From positions 1 to 7,405 of the forward strand of contig CAYFWF010000041.1 of assembly GCA_964346815.1 (NCBI GenBank): a stretch of 7,405 nt of DNA. Reading direction: 5' to 3'. The DNA is from CAYFWF01 sp964346815. GTDB taxonomy: Bacteria > Acidobacteriota > Aminicenantia > Aminicenantales > Aminicenantaceae. Position numbers and translations under genes: made by a program. Shown here piece by piece: positions 1 to 6,086 of the stretch. Within the stretch, counting starts at the first letter, position 1. Every line of letters begins with the position of its first letter. The notes beneath the pieces are model-generated. The model was not told the DNA's origin. It searched no databases and saw nothing but the letters and a program-made list of their open reading frames with translations.

Positions 1-187
1 AACTCTCAACTATCTTCCTTTCCTTCAGTAGAAAGACTCCAATTGCTGTTCCCTTAATCTCAATGCCTGTTGGCTGTATTCCATCGAATACTCCTTGATG
101 TGTTCCCGTATCTCCATAACGCAAAGCAACCTTGTCTCCTTCGGCAATGAAATCATAGAAGAAGTATGATAGGTTTGGGAAGGCAGC
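1..187 (-). pseudogene. Out-of-frame C-terminal half of the SnoaL-like lipoprotein
   Basis: In the neighbouring minus-strand frame this stretch is open from the homopolymer at 188-193 to the window edge. It reads FAAFPNLSYFFYDF, then EGDKVALRYGDTGTHQGVF, GIQPTGIEIKGTAIGVF and KIVES. This matches the second half of the upstream paralogue, which has AFPDL, GNKMAQRWTMTGTNTG, PPTGKNVKISGISI and GKAVEIW. It is therefore the real C-terminal half of the gene starting at 462. One extra T in the coding-strand run of six would join the two frames as DSFFAAFPNL. The gene continues past position 1. The shift could be a true mutation or a homopolymer sequencing error. Confidence 0.75.
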
Positions 188-462
188 AAAAAAGAATCCT
201 GGAACTTCATTAAGTTTTCACGCCCTTTGAAATCGACCCCACCAGGAAAATGAACAAGATAATCCTCACTCGATAATTCCATATATGCAGGGTTCCTATC
301 AGCCATGAGTTCAAAGTAACGTTTGACAATCTCTTTATTCTGCTCCTCAAGTGCTGCCTGGGCTTTCATCTCTTCAAGCTCTTCCATTGCTTCCTTGTCC
401 TGGCAGCCGACCACAAAGCAAAGAATCATAGCCAAAGGTAGAATCAAGTAAAGTTTTTTCAT
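25..462 (-). CDS. SnoaL-like lipoprotein, frameshifted reading frame
   Basis: The 145-residue reading frame starts with a lipoprotein signal peptide: MKK, a hydrophobic stretch and the lipobox VVGC with Cys20 as the probable lipidation site. A short charged helix rich in E, A and Q follows, then the start of a SnoaL-like/NTF2-fold domain (NKEIVKRYFELM, later HFPGG and FKGRENL). Homology ends near residue 91: from DSF onward the frame reads unrelated residues and stops at 25-27, while the correct continuation lies in another frame (separate entry). A start at 462 is supported by GGAG (complement of 468-471) five bases upstream. The gene lies 35 bp downstream of its paralogue, so the two probably share a transcript. 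SnoaL-like folds include polyketide cyclases, ester cyclases and many non-enzymatic binding proteins, so no substrate can be named. As read, the product would lack the second half of the fold. Confidence 0.7.
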   Translation of the reverse strand: MKKLYLILPLAMILCFVVGCQDKEAMEELEEMKAQAALEEQNKEIVKRYFELMADRNPAYMELSSEDYLVHFPGGVDFKGRENLMKFQDSFLLPSQTYHTSSMISLPKETRLLCVMEIREHIKEYSMEYSQQALRLREQQLESFY

Positions 463-497
463 AGTTTCTCCTCTCTGAAAACCTGGTTTCTGGTTGG

Positions 498-1031
498 CTA
501 CTTTTTCTCTTCTGGCGGTTCTGGTGGCTGTGGAGGAGTAAGCGTAAAGCCGAGTTGTGACATCATATCCAGCACATTATAAAAATCCCATATCTCAACC
601 GCTTTTCCGTTATCAAAATGGGCAATAGATATACCTGAAATCTTCACATTTTTACCTGTAGGGGGCATATCGCCCATAGAGCCTGTGTTTGTACCTGTCA
701 TTGTCCAGCGTTGTGCCATCTTGTTACCTGCTACAATCATATCGTCAACTGTAAGACCTAAATCAGGAAAAGCATTGAAGAGATTTCCAAGGTGATTCTT
801 CGCATTTTCTAGACCCACTATGTCTTCTGGAACACCACAGTCATGCCGCACAATCTCGGGAGCATAGACCTCGCCGACTACAGTGAGGTCTGCCTCATTC
901 CACATTTTCAAAATACGGTCTGTAAAAGTCTGTGCCTCTTCTTCTGTGATTCCCTCCTCAACCTGCTTCTGGCAGGCAAAAATAAAACAAAGCAGAAAGA
1001 CCAAAGGCAAAATCAAAAGTAGTTTTTTCAT
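498..1031 (-). CDS. SnoaL-like (ester cyclase family) lipoprotein
   Basis: A 177-residue protein with a signal peptide ending in IFAC (Cys20, the probable lipid anchor; Phe at -2 is a little unusual). One SnoaL-like/NTF2-fold domain covers about residues 30-160. Family-like landmarks are LKMWNEADL, VRHDCG, GLENAKNHL, AFPDLGLTVDDM, AQRWTMTGTNTG, PPTGKNVKISGISI and KAVEIWDFYNVLDMM. The tail is proline- and glutamate-rich (TPPQPPEPPEEKK). GAGGAGGT (complement of 1037-1044) five bases before the ATG fixes the start; the stop is TAG. Members of this fold bind small hydrophobic ligands or catalyse cyclisation and hydrolysis. Catalysis cannot be confirmed here, and a periplasmic or outer-membrane binding role is equally possible. 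Its signal peptide is nearly the same as that of the next gene, pointing to tandem duplication. Confidence 0.85.
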   Translation of the reverse strand: MKKLLLILPLVFLLCFIFACQKQVEEGITEEEAQTFTDRILKMWNEADLTVVGEVYAPEIVRHDCGVPEDIVGLENAKNHLGNLFNAFPDLGLTVDDMIVAGNKMAQRWTMTGTNTGSMGDMPPTGKNVKISGISIAHFDNGKAVEIWDFYNVLDMMSQLGFTLTPPQPPEPPEEKK

Positions 1032-1060
1032 CCGTTACCTCCTCTGTTGATTGATACAAA

Positions 1061-1088
1061 GCTATAATATTTTCCTCCACTAAGTCAA
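1061..1088 (-). promoter_or_regulatory. Putative sigma70-type promoter for the lipoprotein pair
   Basis: On the minus strand a -35-like TTGACT (complement of 1083-1088) lies 16 bases before TATAGC (complement of 1061-1066), ending 30 bp upstream of the ATG at 1031. A direct repeat AAGTCAA occurs at 1082-1088 and 1098-1104 on the plus strand, overlapping and upstream of the -35 box, and could be a regulator site. The -10 match is only four of six. Confidence 0.4.
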
Positions 1089-1199
1089 ATTGAATTTAAG
1101 TCAATCTTATTATTTCATTAACAGCTTGGACTTTCTGTTTCAATAAATCAGAGGAAAAATAGGTTCTAAAGCTGTCCGCTTAGGCGCACCATCGTATAT

Positions 1200-1235
1200 G
1201 TCATTGCGAGATTTCGCAGAAAGCGTGGCAATCAC
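1200..1235. repeat. TCATTGCGAG-type palindromic repeat
   Basis: The sequence begins GTCATTGCGAG and ends GCGTGGCAATCAC. Outer arms ATTGC and GCAAT pair, with imperfect pairing inside (GCGAGATTTCGC). This is the form of a dispersed REP-like intergenic palindrome known from many bacterial genomes. It lies just upstream of the kinase promoter. Only one copy is visible, so its repetitive nature is inferred from recognised form. Confidence 0.5.
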
Positions 1236-1243
1236 ATTTTAAT

Positions 1244-1272
1244 TTGACACCTCCGGAGTTCCTTGATAATAT
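1244..1272 (+). promoter_or_regulatory. Sigma70-type promoter of the kinase gene (shared module)
   Basis: A consensus -35 box TTGACA (1244-1249), a 17-base spacer and TAATAT (1267-1272) precede the kinase ATG by about 36 bases. The spacer holds the 8-base palindrome CTCCGGAG (1251-1258). The pieces TTGACACCTC and TTCCTTGATA recur at the same relative spacing at 4590-4614, ahead of the secreted-protein gene, so this is a shared upstream module. Confidence 0.7.
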
Positions 1273-1308
1273 TTTGCCGGCCAAAGATGGGTATGTAAAG
1301 GGAAAGAA

Positions 1309-2358
1309 ATGGCAAAAAAATGTCCTAAGTGTGACTCCGATAATCCGGATACCTTAAAATTTTGTGGTGAGTGCGGCACACAACTCCCATCCCTCGAGGA
1401 CATAGAGGTCACAGAAACCATGGAGGCACCCAAGGAGGAATTGACTACAGGTTCTACATTCGCAGGAAGGTATCAGGTCATCGAGGAGCTGGGCAAAGGC
1501 GGGATGGGAAAGGTCTACAAGGTCCTCGATAGAGAGGTCAATGCCAAAGTAGCCCTTAAACTTATCAAACCCGAGACCGCTTCAGATAAAAAAACCATCG
1601 AGCGATTCCGGAACGAATTGAAGGTCGCCCGTGATATCGCTCATAAGAATGTATGCCGGATGTATGATTTGGGGCGGGAAGAAGGGGCTTACTACATTAC
1701 CATGGAGTATGTGTCGGGGGAAGATCTCAAGAGCTTTATCCGGAGATCTGGAGTCCTTTCAGTAGGTAAAGCGGTCTCAATAGCCCATCAGGTCTGTGAG
1801 GGCTTGCTCGAAGCCCACAGACTGGGAGTCGTTCACCGGGACCTCAAGCCTCAAAACATTATGATAGACAAGGATGGCAATGCCAGGATTATGGACTTCG
1901 GGATAGCCCGATCCTTGAGGGCCAAAGGAATCACAGGATCAGGCGTGATGATCGGAACACCCGAGTACATGTCGCCAGAGCAGGTCGATGGGAAAGAAGC
2001 AGACCAGAGGGCAGATATTTATTCACTCGGAGTCATCTTGTATGAGATGGTGACGGGAAAAGTTCCTTTTGAAGGAGATACAGCCTTTTCCATCGGCGTC
2101 AAACAAAAGAGTGAAACTCCCCGTCCTCCCAAAGAGATCAACGAGCAGATTCCAGAGGACTTGAACAGAGTGATACTCAAATGCATGGAAAAGGAAAGGG
2201 AGGAGAGATATCAAAGTGTTGGCGAGCTGCATTCTGAACGGATGAACCTCGAGAAGGGCATCTCCACTACTGAAAGAATTGTTCCCGAGAGAAAGCCCCT
2301 CACCTCGAGGGAGATAACAGTTCAGTTCAGCTTGAAGAAACTCTTCGTTCCGCCCTAA
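1309..2358 (+). CDS. Zinc-ribbon serine/threonine protein kinase (N-terminal fragment)
   Basis: The 349-residue frame opens with a zinc ribbon: CPKC (Cys5, Cys8) and CGEC (Cys19, Cys22). A linker rich in E and T leads to a complete Hanks-type (PknB-like) kinase domain at about 55-315. Visible catalytic features are the glycine loop GKGGMGKV (62-69), the ATP-binding Lys84 in VALK, a probable helix-C Glu103, HRDLKPQN (Asp178, Asn183), DFG (Asp196), GTPEYMSPE and Asp237 in DIYSLG. All residues needed for phosphotransfer appear present, so this fragment could be an active soluble kinase. The frame ends VPP-stop just where the transmembrane helix should begin. AAAGGGA at 1297-1303 serves as the ribosome site, five bases before the ATG. 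Thr residues in the 35-50 linker could be autophosphorylation sites (inference). Confidence 0.88.
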   Translation: MAKKCPKCDSDNPDTLKFCGECGTQLPSLEDIEVTETMEAPKEELTTGSTFAGRYQVIEELGKGGMGKVYKVLDREVNAKVALKLIKPETASDKKTIERFRNELKVARDIAHKNVCRMYDLGREEGAYYITMEYVSGEDLKSFIRRSGVLSVGKAVSIAHQVCEGLLEAHRLGVVHRDLKPQNIMIDKDGNARIMDFGIARSLRAKGITGSGVMIGTPEYMSPEQVDGKEADQRADIYSLGVILYEMVTGKVPFEGDTAFSIGVKQKSETPRPPKEINEQIPEDLNRVILKCMEKEREERYQSVGELHSERMNLEKGISTTERIVPERKPLTSREITVQFSLKKLFVPP

Positions 2359-2399
2359 TCGTCCTAGCAGTTGCCATCGCCGCCATTCTTATCTGGCAG

Positions 2400-3878
2400 G
2401 TGCTTCCACAAAAAGATACCATCCCTCCTCCCTCCGGAAAGCCGGCTCTGGCCATCATGTATTTTGAAAACAACACCGGGGATGAGAACCTGGACCATTA
2501 CCGGAAAGCCATATCCGATCTTTTGATCACCGACCTTTCTCAGTCCAGGTATCTGGATATTATGGGAGGGGACAGGCTCTTTGACATATTAGAGGAACTG
2601 GGTCTTGTAGACGCCCAGAATTATTCCACCAGGGATTTACAGGAGGTGGCCTCCCGGGGAAGAGCCTCCTATATCATTCAGGGCAACTACACCAAGGCCG
2701 AGGATACCTTCCGCATCTCCGTGATGCTGCATGAAGCCGATACCATGAAGAGGGTCAGCTCGGAGATGTTCGAAGGCACAGGAGAGAAGAGCATTTTTTC
2801 CATGGTGGACAGAATCACTAACACCATCAAATCAAACTTCGAGATTTCTGAGACTGAACTTGCTTCGGATATCGATGAAGACATCGAAAATATCACAACG
2901 GATTCTCCTGAAGCCCTCAAATACTACACCCAGGCAAGGCAGTTCCATCTAAACGGGGAAGAAAGAGAAAGCATTCCGCTCATGGAAAAAGCCGTGGAGA
3001 TCGACCCAGAGTTCGCTATGGCTTATCGATCTTTAGCTGTAAGCTATGGTAACCTTGGTTTCATTGTTGAGGATAGAAAATATTTGGAGAAAGCCCTGGA
3101 GCTTGCAGACCGGCTTCCGGATAAAGAACGGTATCAGATCATGGGGGATTATTACGGGTTAAGAGAAAAAACCTATGATAAATCCATTGAGGCTTATCAG
3201 AAGCTTCTGGAACTTTATCCGGATGACACCATAGCGAACCACAATCTGGGCCTAAAGTATTACAACCTCGCACAATGGGATAAGGCCATAGAACGATATG
3301 AAGTTGCCACAAAGCATAATACCGAGTTTGCCGGAACCTACACACAGTTAGCCGGCGCCTACAGAGCCAAACAGATGTACCCGGAGGCCAGAGAGACATT
3401 GGAATCCTATCTTTCCTATTTTGGAGAACACGAAGCGATCCGCCGCGGCATGGCTTATCTGTATATGGATCAGGGAAGACTCGATCTTGCCCATGCTGAA
3501 GCGGATAAAGCCTTTCTCCTTGCTCCGGACGATTGGGTGAATTTTAGACTTAAAGGAGATCTCTATCTTTATCAGGAGGAGCTGGAAAAGGCGGAAGAGG
3601 AATACCGGAACATGCTGAAGGGAAGTGAACCTGCCGGACAGGGCTGGGGCAGAGCGAGGCTGGCAACTCTGTACGAATACCAGGGGCGGTTTGAAGACGC
3701 TTTGAAGATGTGGGACCAGAACGTGGCCCAATCCCAAAAAGCCAATCAGAGAACCTGGGAATCCATGTGCTTCTACGGATTAGCCATCTGTCATTACCAT
3801 GAGGGAAATCCAGAGGAAGCCTTTAAGGCATGTGAGCAAGCTCTGAAGATTGCCAGGGAAACCGATTATTTAGCTTAG
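2400..3878 (+). CDS. TolB-like and TPR sensor region of the kinase gene (middle fragment)
   Basis: This 492-codon frame, formally opening at GTG 2400, starts with a TolB/FlgO-like domain at about residues 14-150: PALAIMYFENNTGDENLDHY, then AISDLLITDLSQS, GDRLFDILEELG and YIIQGNYTKAEDTFRISVML. From about 170 to the end it is a TPR array, seen in repeats such as IPLMEKAVEIDPEFAMAYRSL, SIEAYQKLLELYPDD, WDKAIERYEVA and PEEAFKACEQALKIA. TPRs bind peptides or partner proteins, and TolB-like domains of this type accompany bacterial kinases and adenylate cyclases as sensor modules. The frame is open upstream to 2352 and there encodes the transmembrane helix, so GTG 2400 is unlikely to be a natural start; no Shine-Dalgarno sequence precedes it. 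It ends at TAG 3876-3878, which interrupts the TPR tail. Confidence 0.8.
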   Translation: MLPQKDTIPPPSGKPALAIMYFENNTGDENLDHYRKAISDLLITDLSQSRYLDIMGGDRLFDILEELGLVDAQNYSTRDLQEVASRGRASYIIQGNYTKAEDTFRISVMLHEADTMKRVSSEMFEGTGEKSIFSMVDRITNTIKSNFEISETELASDIDEDIENITTDSPEALKYYTQARQFHLNGEERESIPLMEKAVEIDPEFAMAYRSLAVSYGNLGFIVEDRKYLEKALELADRLPDKERYQIMGDYYGLREKTYDKSIEAYQKLLELYPDDTIANHNLGLKYYNLAQWDKAIERYEVATKHNTEFAGTYTQLAGAYRAKQMYPEARETLESYLSYFGEHEAIRRGMAYLYMDQGRLDLAHAEADKAFLLAPDDWVNFRLKGDLYLYQEELEKAEEEYRNMLKGSEPAGQGWGRARLATLYEYQGRFEDALKMWDQNVAQSQKANQRTWESMCFYGLAICHYHEGNPEEAFKACEQALKIARETDYLA

Positions 3879-3920
3879 GAAAGACTTTCGCTTTATCTCA
3901 AGGGACTGATTCTCTTAGAA

Positions 3921-4394
3921 ATGGACTTGATCTCAGAAGTCCAAAGAACAGCGGAAGAACTCAAGAGCCTGATCGAGAAAGGATTGGACCGTAAAATCAT
4001 CAGGCTCTACCATGCTCTGGCAGGCCGCATCGAGCTCAAAAAAGAGAATTTCTCCGGGGCCATAACTCGATTTCAGAGAGTTTTGGATCTGGAATCTTTT
4101 GGACCCCTTAGTAAATCTGCTGATACCATCAGTTTATTAGCCTCTGCTTATCATCAGTCCGGAAACCCGGAAAAAGCCGTAGAAGAGTACAAACGAATCC
4201 ACAGGCTGAACACCGGAAGGCTCAGCCACGGACCGGTTCATGTCAAATCCTTTTATAGGCTTGGTAGGATCTATCAGGAGATGGGTGAGACTGAAAGAGC
4301 TGTTGAGCACTATGAAAAATTCCTCACTCTCTGGAAGGACGCTGACCCAGGTATAGCTGAGGTAGAAGATGCAAGGAAGAGGCTGGCTGGATAA
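3921..4394 (+). CDS. TPR tail of the kinase gene (C-terminal fragment)
   Basis: This frame of 157 residues lies in the same phase as the preceding fragment and is separated from it by one stop codon. It contains further TPR-like helices: IRLYHALAGRIELKKENFSG, LLASAYHQSGNPEKAVEEYK and FYRLGRIYQEMGETERAVEH. It ends in the conserved tail DADPGIAEVEDARKRLAG. No ribosome site precedes ATG 3921, so independent translation is doubtful. The last codons (VEDARKRLAG) recur twice more downstream in the window as gene remnants. It is best read as the end of the kinase gene that starts at 1309. Confidence 0.75.
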   Translation: MDLISEVQRTAEELKSLIEKGLDRKIIRLYHALAGRIELKKENFSGAITRFQRVLDLESFGPLSKSADTISLLASAYHQSGNPEKAVEEYKRIHRLNTGRLSHGPVHVKSFYRLGRIYQEMGETERAVEHYEKFLTLWKDADPGIAEVEDARKRLAG

Positions 4395-4589
4395 AAGAAA
4401 CAGAGCGTACATAGTCCGTTCAAGTCATAAAAGACATATTTCCCGCTAAATGTGCAAGTAAGTACCGTTTTGCAGGCACTAACTCCCAGCTAATGATTTA
4501 GATGCAGGTACCAGGTAGTTTGCTCCGAGAACGAGCTATATAGTGCTATTTTCAGGCAAAAACAGGGATTTTAATAACATATTGGCAAG
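4395..4589. other. Intergenic stretch with nothing recognised
   Basis: Between the kinase stop and the next promoter I see no convincing gene, RNA gene or strong terminator hairpin. Confidence 0.5.
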
Positions 4590-4618
4590 TTGACACCTCG
4601 CTGATTCCTTGATATCCT
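4590..4618 (+). promoter_or_regulatory. Promoter module shared with the kinase gene
   Basis: TTGACA (4590-4595), a 17-base spacer and TATCCT (4613-4618) form a sigma70-like promoter about 54 bases before the ATG at 4672. The -10 box is weaker than in the kinase copy. The -35 region (TTGACACCTC) and the end of the spacer (TTCCTTGATA) match the copy at 1244-1268 exactly, while the five bases between them differ. Confidence 0.6.
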
Positions 4619-4671
4619 TTAGCCACTTTATTATTCATACATCTTGATATCAATTTAGTCAGGAGGAATGA

Positions 4672-5070
4672 ATGAAAACACAATTATCTCTGAAACATCT
4701 AGTTCCGATAATGACGTTGGGATTGCTACTGATTGCGAGCACCATATGGGCCCAGGATACCAAAGCATTTGTTGGTGACTGGAGCGGAGCAGTATTTATC
4801 GGAGGAGAGGAAATCGAAATTGTATCTCATTTTGAGCTGGATGAGGAAGGTAATCTAACGGGAATCATCGATTCTCCCTCCCAGGGAGCCTACGGGATAG
4901 CGCTGGCGAACATCAAGATCGAGGGCAAAAAAATAACCTTTGGTGTCGATGATCCCAATGTTAGCGGGGACCCGCAGTTCGACGGTATGATGGATGAGAC
5001 CGGCACCAAGATCAGCGGTGATTTTTCCCAGGGAGGCGGCGAAGGCACCTTCGAGCTGAAAAAAGAATAA
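4672..5070 (+). CDS. Secreted beta-barrel-like domain protein
   Basis: A 132-residue protein with a Sec signal peptide (LVPIMTLGLLLIASTIWA, probable cleavage before Gln28), so it is probably periplasmic. The mature part of about 105 residues is predicted all-beta. It has the pattern FVGDWSGAVFIGG, SHFELDEEGNLTGIIDSPSQ, GIALANIKIEGKKITF, FDGMMDETGTKISGDFSQ and GEGTFELKK. From memory, the DSPxQGAxGI and GTKIxGxFxQGG pattern is the lipocalin-like domain often found N-terminal to secreted alpha/beta hydrolases; here it stands alone. No catalytic residues are evident, so a binding or accessory role is more likely. AGGAGG at 4661-4666 lies five bases before the ATG and decides the start over an out-of-frame ATG at 4668. 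It is probably transcribed alone from the 4590 promoter. Confidence 0.8.
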   Translation: MKTQLSLKHLVPIMTLGLLLIASTIWAQDTKAFVGDWSGAVFIGGEEIEIVSHFELDEEGNLTGIIDSPSQGAYGIALANIKIEGKKITFGVDDPNVSGDPQFDGMMDETGTKISGDFSQGGGEGTFELKKE

Positions 5071-5083
5071 TAAATGTAATAAA

Positions 5084-5097
5084 TGGGGACAGTCCCA
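5084..5097. repeat. Short GGGACAGTCCC palindrome, possible REP/RAYT-type remnant
   Basis: GGGAC and GTCCC pair around one A. The motif TGGGGACAGTCCCA is a form often seen at ends of REP-associated (RAYT/IS200-like) elements. It lies 14 bp after the secreted-protein stop. There is no transposase, second end or strong T tract, so it could also be a weak terminator stem. Confidence 0.3.
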
Positions 5098-5168
5098 ATA
5101 TTTCTGATAATGATAGAAGTACTATCCTTTTGACCTACCTCCCATCAATAGAATACCTGCGTAGTTAA

Positions 5169-5255
5169 ATATTCACCCTCAGGAAGGACCCCGACCTTGG
5201 TATTGCTGAGATTGAGGATGCCAGGAAGAGGCTCTATCAAAAGAGAATATTATAA
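5169..5255 (+). pseudogene. Orphan 3' end of a kinase-TPR paralogue
   Basis: The frame reads IFTLRKDPDLGIAEIEDARK, then RLYQKRIL and a TAA stop. It aligns with the tail of the kinase gene ending at 4394 (FLTLWKDADPGIAEVEDARK, then RLAG-stop). An in-frame TAA at 5166-5168 marks the upstream limit, and nothing kinase-like precedes it. This is the amputated end of another family member, with its own tail after RL. It ends 36 bp before the decarboxylase-family ATG. Confidence 0.75.
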
Positions 5256-5291
5256 ATAATTGCTTTCAAATCAAAAAGGAGGAGAGGCGAG

Positions 5292-6086
5292 ATGAGAGAC
5301 GATGATTTCTTCAAGGATACATCTAGAAAAACTTTGGAAATGAAAGGATTATCAGTTGAATTTCCTGTCCTGTATTATGACTTCCGTTTTACAACATGTA
5401 TTTTTACCGCCAAGATTAATCGATTAAAAAAGATGCTTCCACATCCACAATTCGTACCAATTCAGATATGGCCAGGAACTGGCATGTTAGCCATTACTGC
5501 TTTCGAATATCGAGACACCTCTATCGGACCCTACAATGAAGTGGCTATAAGCGTTCCTCTAAACTTTCCACCAGCAACGTTTTTAGGTAAACATTCTGCT
5601 CTCTCCATGATGCACAATAATATTTTTCCGGTCTACATTCATCAACTCCCGGTAACAACAGAAATTGCACGAGATGGCGGGATCTATTTCTATAACTATC
5701 CTAAGTTTCTGGCTGAGATTATTTTCCAAGATCGACAAGATTTTTTAGAGATAACTCTAAAAGAAGGAGCCGAGCTAATCCTGAAATTGCTTACAAAAAA
5801 ACTCTCTTTCAAAAAATCTGAGCTGTTTGAATTCCACACATTTTCCCTGGGAGAGCGAACGATCATGCATTCTCTGATCGAGGGGCGTGCTTCCAAATTT
5901 GGCCAAAAGATGTGGGGAAAATGTGGTGAATTGGAACTTGGCTCTCACAGAATCAGTGATGAGCTTAAGAATCTCAAGTTGAGTAAATCTGCACGGAGTG
6001 GATTTTGTGGTGAAAATACAATGAGCAAACTCTACGATCCTGATCAGCTATGGGATAAAGATACTATAAAGCTTGTTTCCAGTTGA
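5292..6086 (+). CDS. Acetoacetate decarboxylase-family protein
   Basis: A 264-residue protein of the acetoacetate decarboxylase (ADC) superfamily. Landmarks in order are FPVLYYDFRFTTCIFTA (24-40), LKKMLPHPQFVPIQIWPGTG (45-64), FEYRDTSIGPYNEVAISVPL (71-90), VYIHQLPVTTEIARDGG (114-130) and YNYPKFLAEI (134-143). In true ADC a Schiff-base lysine and a nearby glutamate act in catalysis; Lys138 in YPKF and Glu83 in YNEV are the likely counterparts. The second half is less conserved. The family also includes lyases, hydrolases and proteins without shown decarboxylase activity, so the substrate is open. AGGAGG at 5277-5282 gives the start, with nine-base spacing. The TGA stop overlaps a kinase-gene remnant beginning at 6082, so the natural C-terminus may have been altered by recombination. 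No promoter is evident upstream. Confidence 0.8.
   Translation: MRDDDFFKDTSRKTLEMKGLSVEFPVLYYDFRFTTCIFTAKINRLKKMLPHPQFVPIQIWPGTGMLAITAFEYRDTSIGPYNEVAISVPLNFPPATFLGKHSALSMMHNNIFPVYIHQLPVTTEIARDGGIYFYNYPKFLAEIIFQDRQDFLEITLKEGAELILKLLTKKLSFKKSELFEFHTFSLGERTIMHSLIEGRASKFGQKMWGKCGELELGSHRISDELKNLKLSKSARSGFCGENTMSKLYDPDQLWDKDTIKLVSS

Larger units (their letters stand above)
1309..4394 (+). pseudogene. Disrupted receptor serine/threonine kinase gene (zinc ribbon, kinase, TM, TolB-like, TPR)
   Basis: The three plus-strand reading frames here are pieces of one gene of about 1,028 codons. The first and second are joined by restoring one base between 2351 and 2352: the frame then reads LFVP followed by ALIVLAVAIAAILIW, a single transmembrane helix that neither open frame contains whole. 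The second and third are in the same frame, separated only by TAG at 3876-3878, and the codons between that TAG and the next ATG (ERLSLYLKGLILLE) continue the TPR-like pattern. Neither internal start (GTG 2400, ATG 3921) has a Shine-Dalgarno sequence. The predicted full protein has a cytoplasmic zinc ribbon and kinase, one membrane pass, and an extracytoplasmic TolB-like domain with TPRs. True decay and assembly error both remain possible; the TAG is a substitution, which homopolymer error does not explain. Confidence 0.8.

Noticed and set aside
1239..1433. Minus-strand ORF of 64 codons
   Set aside because: It lies opposite the kinase promoter and zinc ribbon and has no domain or ribosome site; it is a shadow of the kinase gene.
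3348..3737. Minus-strand ORF of 129 codons
   Set aside because: It lies fully opposite the TPR coding region, and its translation shows no recognisable domain.
3876..3878. Pyrrolysine or other TAG recoding
   Set aside because: TAG ends the lipoprotein gene at 498 normally, and no recoding signal or relevant enzyme context is visible.
4137..4412. Minus-strand ORF of 91 codons
   Set aside because: It is antisense to the TPR tail, which has clear protein repeats on the plus strand.
5100..5168. Possible promoter (TTGACC) before the decarboxylase-family gene
   Set aside because: No acceptable -10 box lies at a normal distance, and it does not match the shared promoter module.
5696..5896. Minus-strand ORF of 66 codons
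   Set aside because: It is antisense to the decarboxylase-family gene and has no features of its own.
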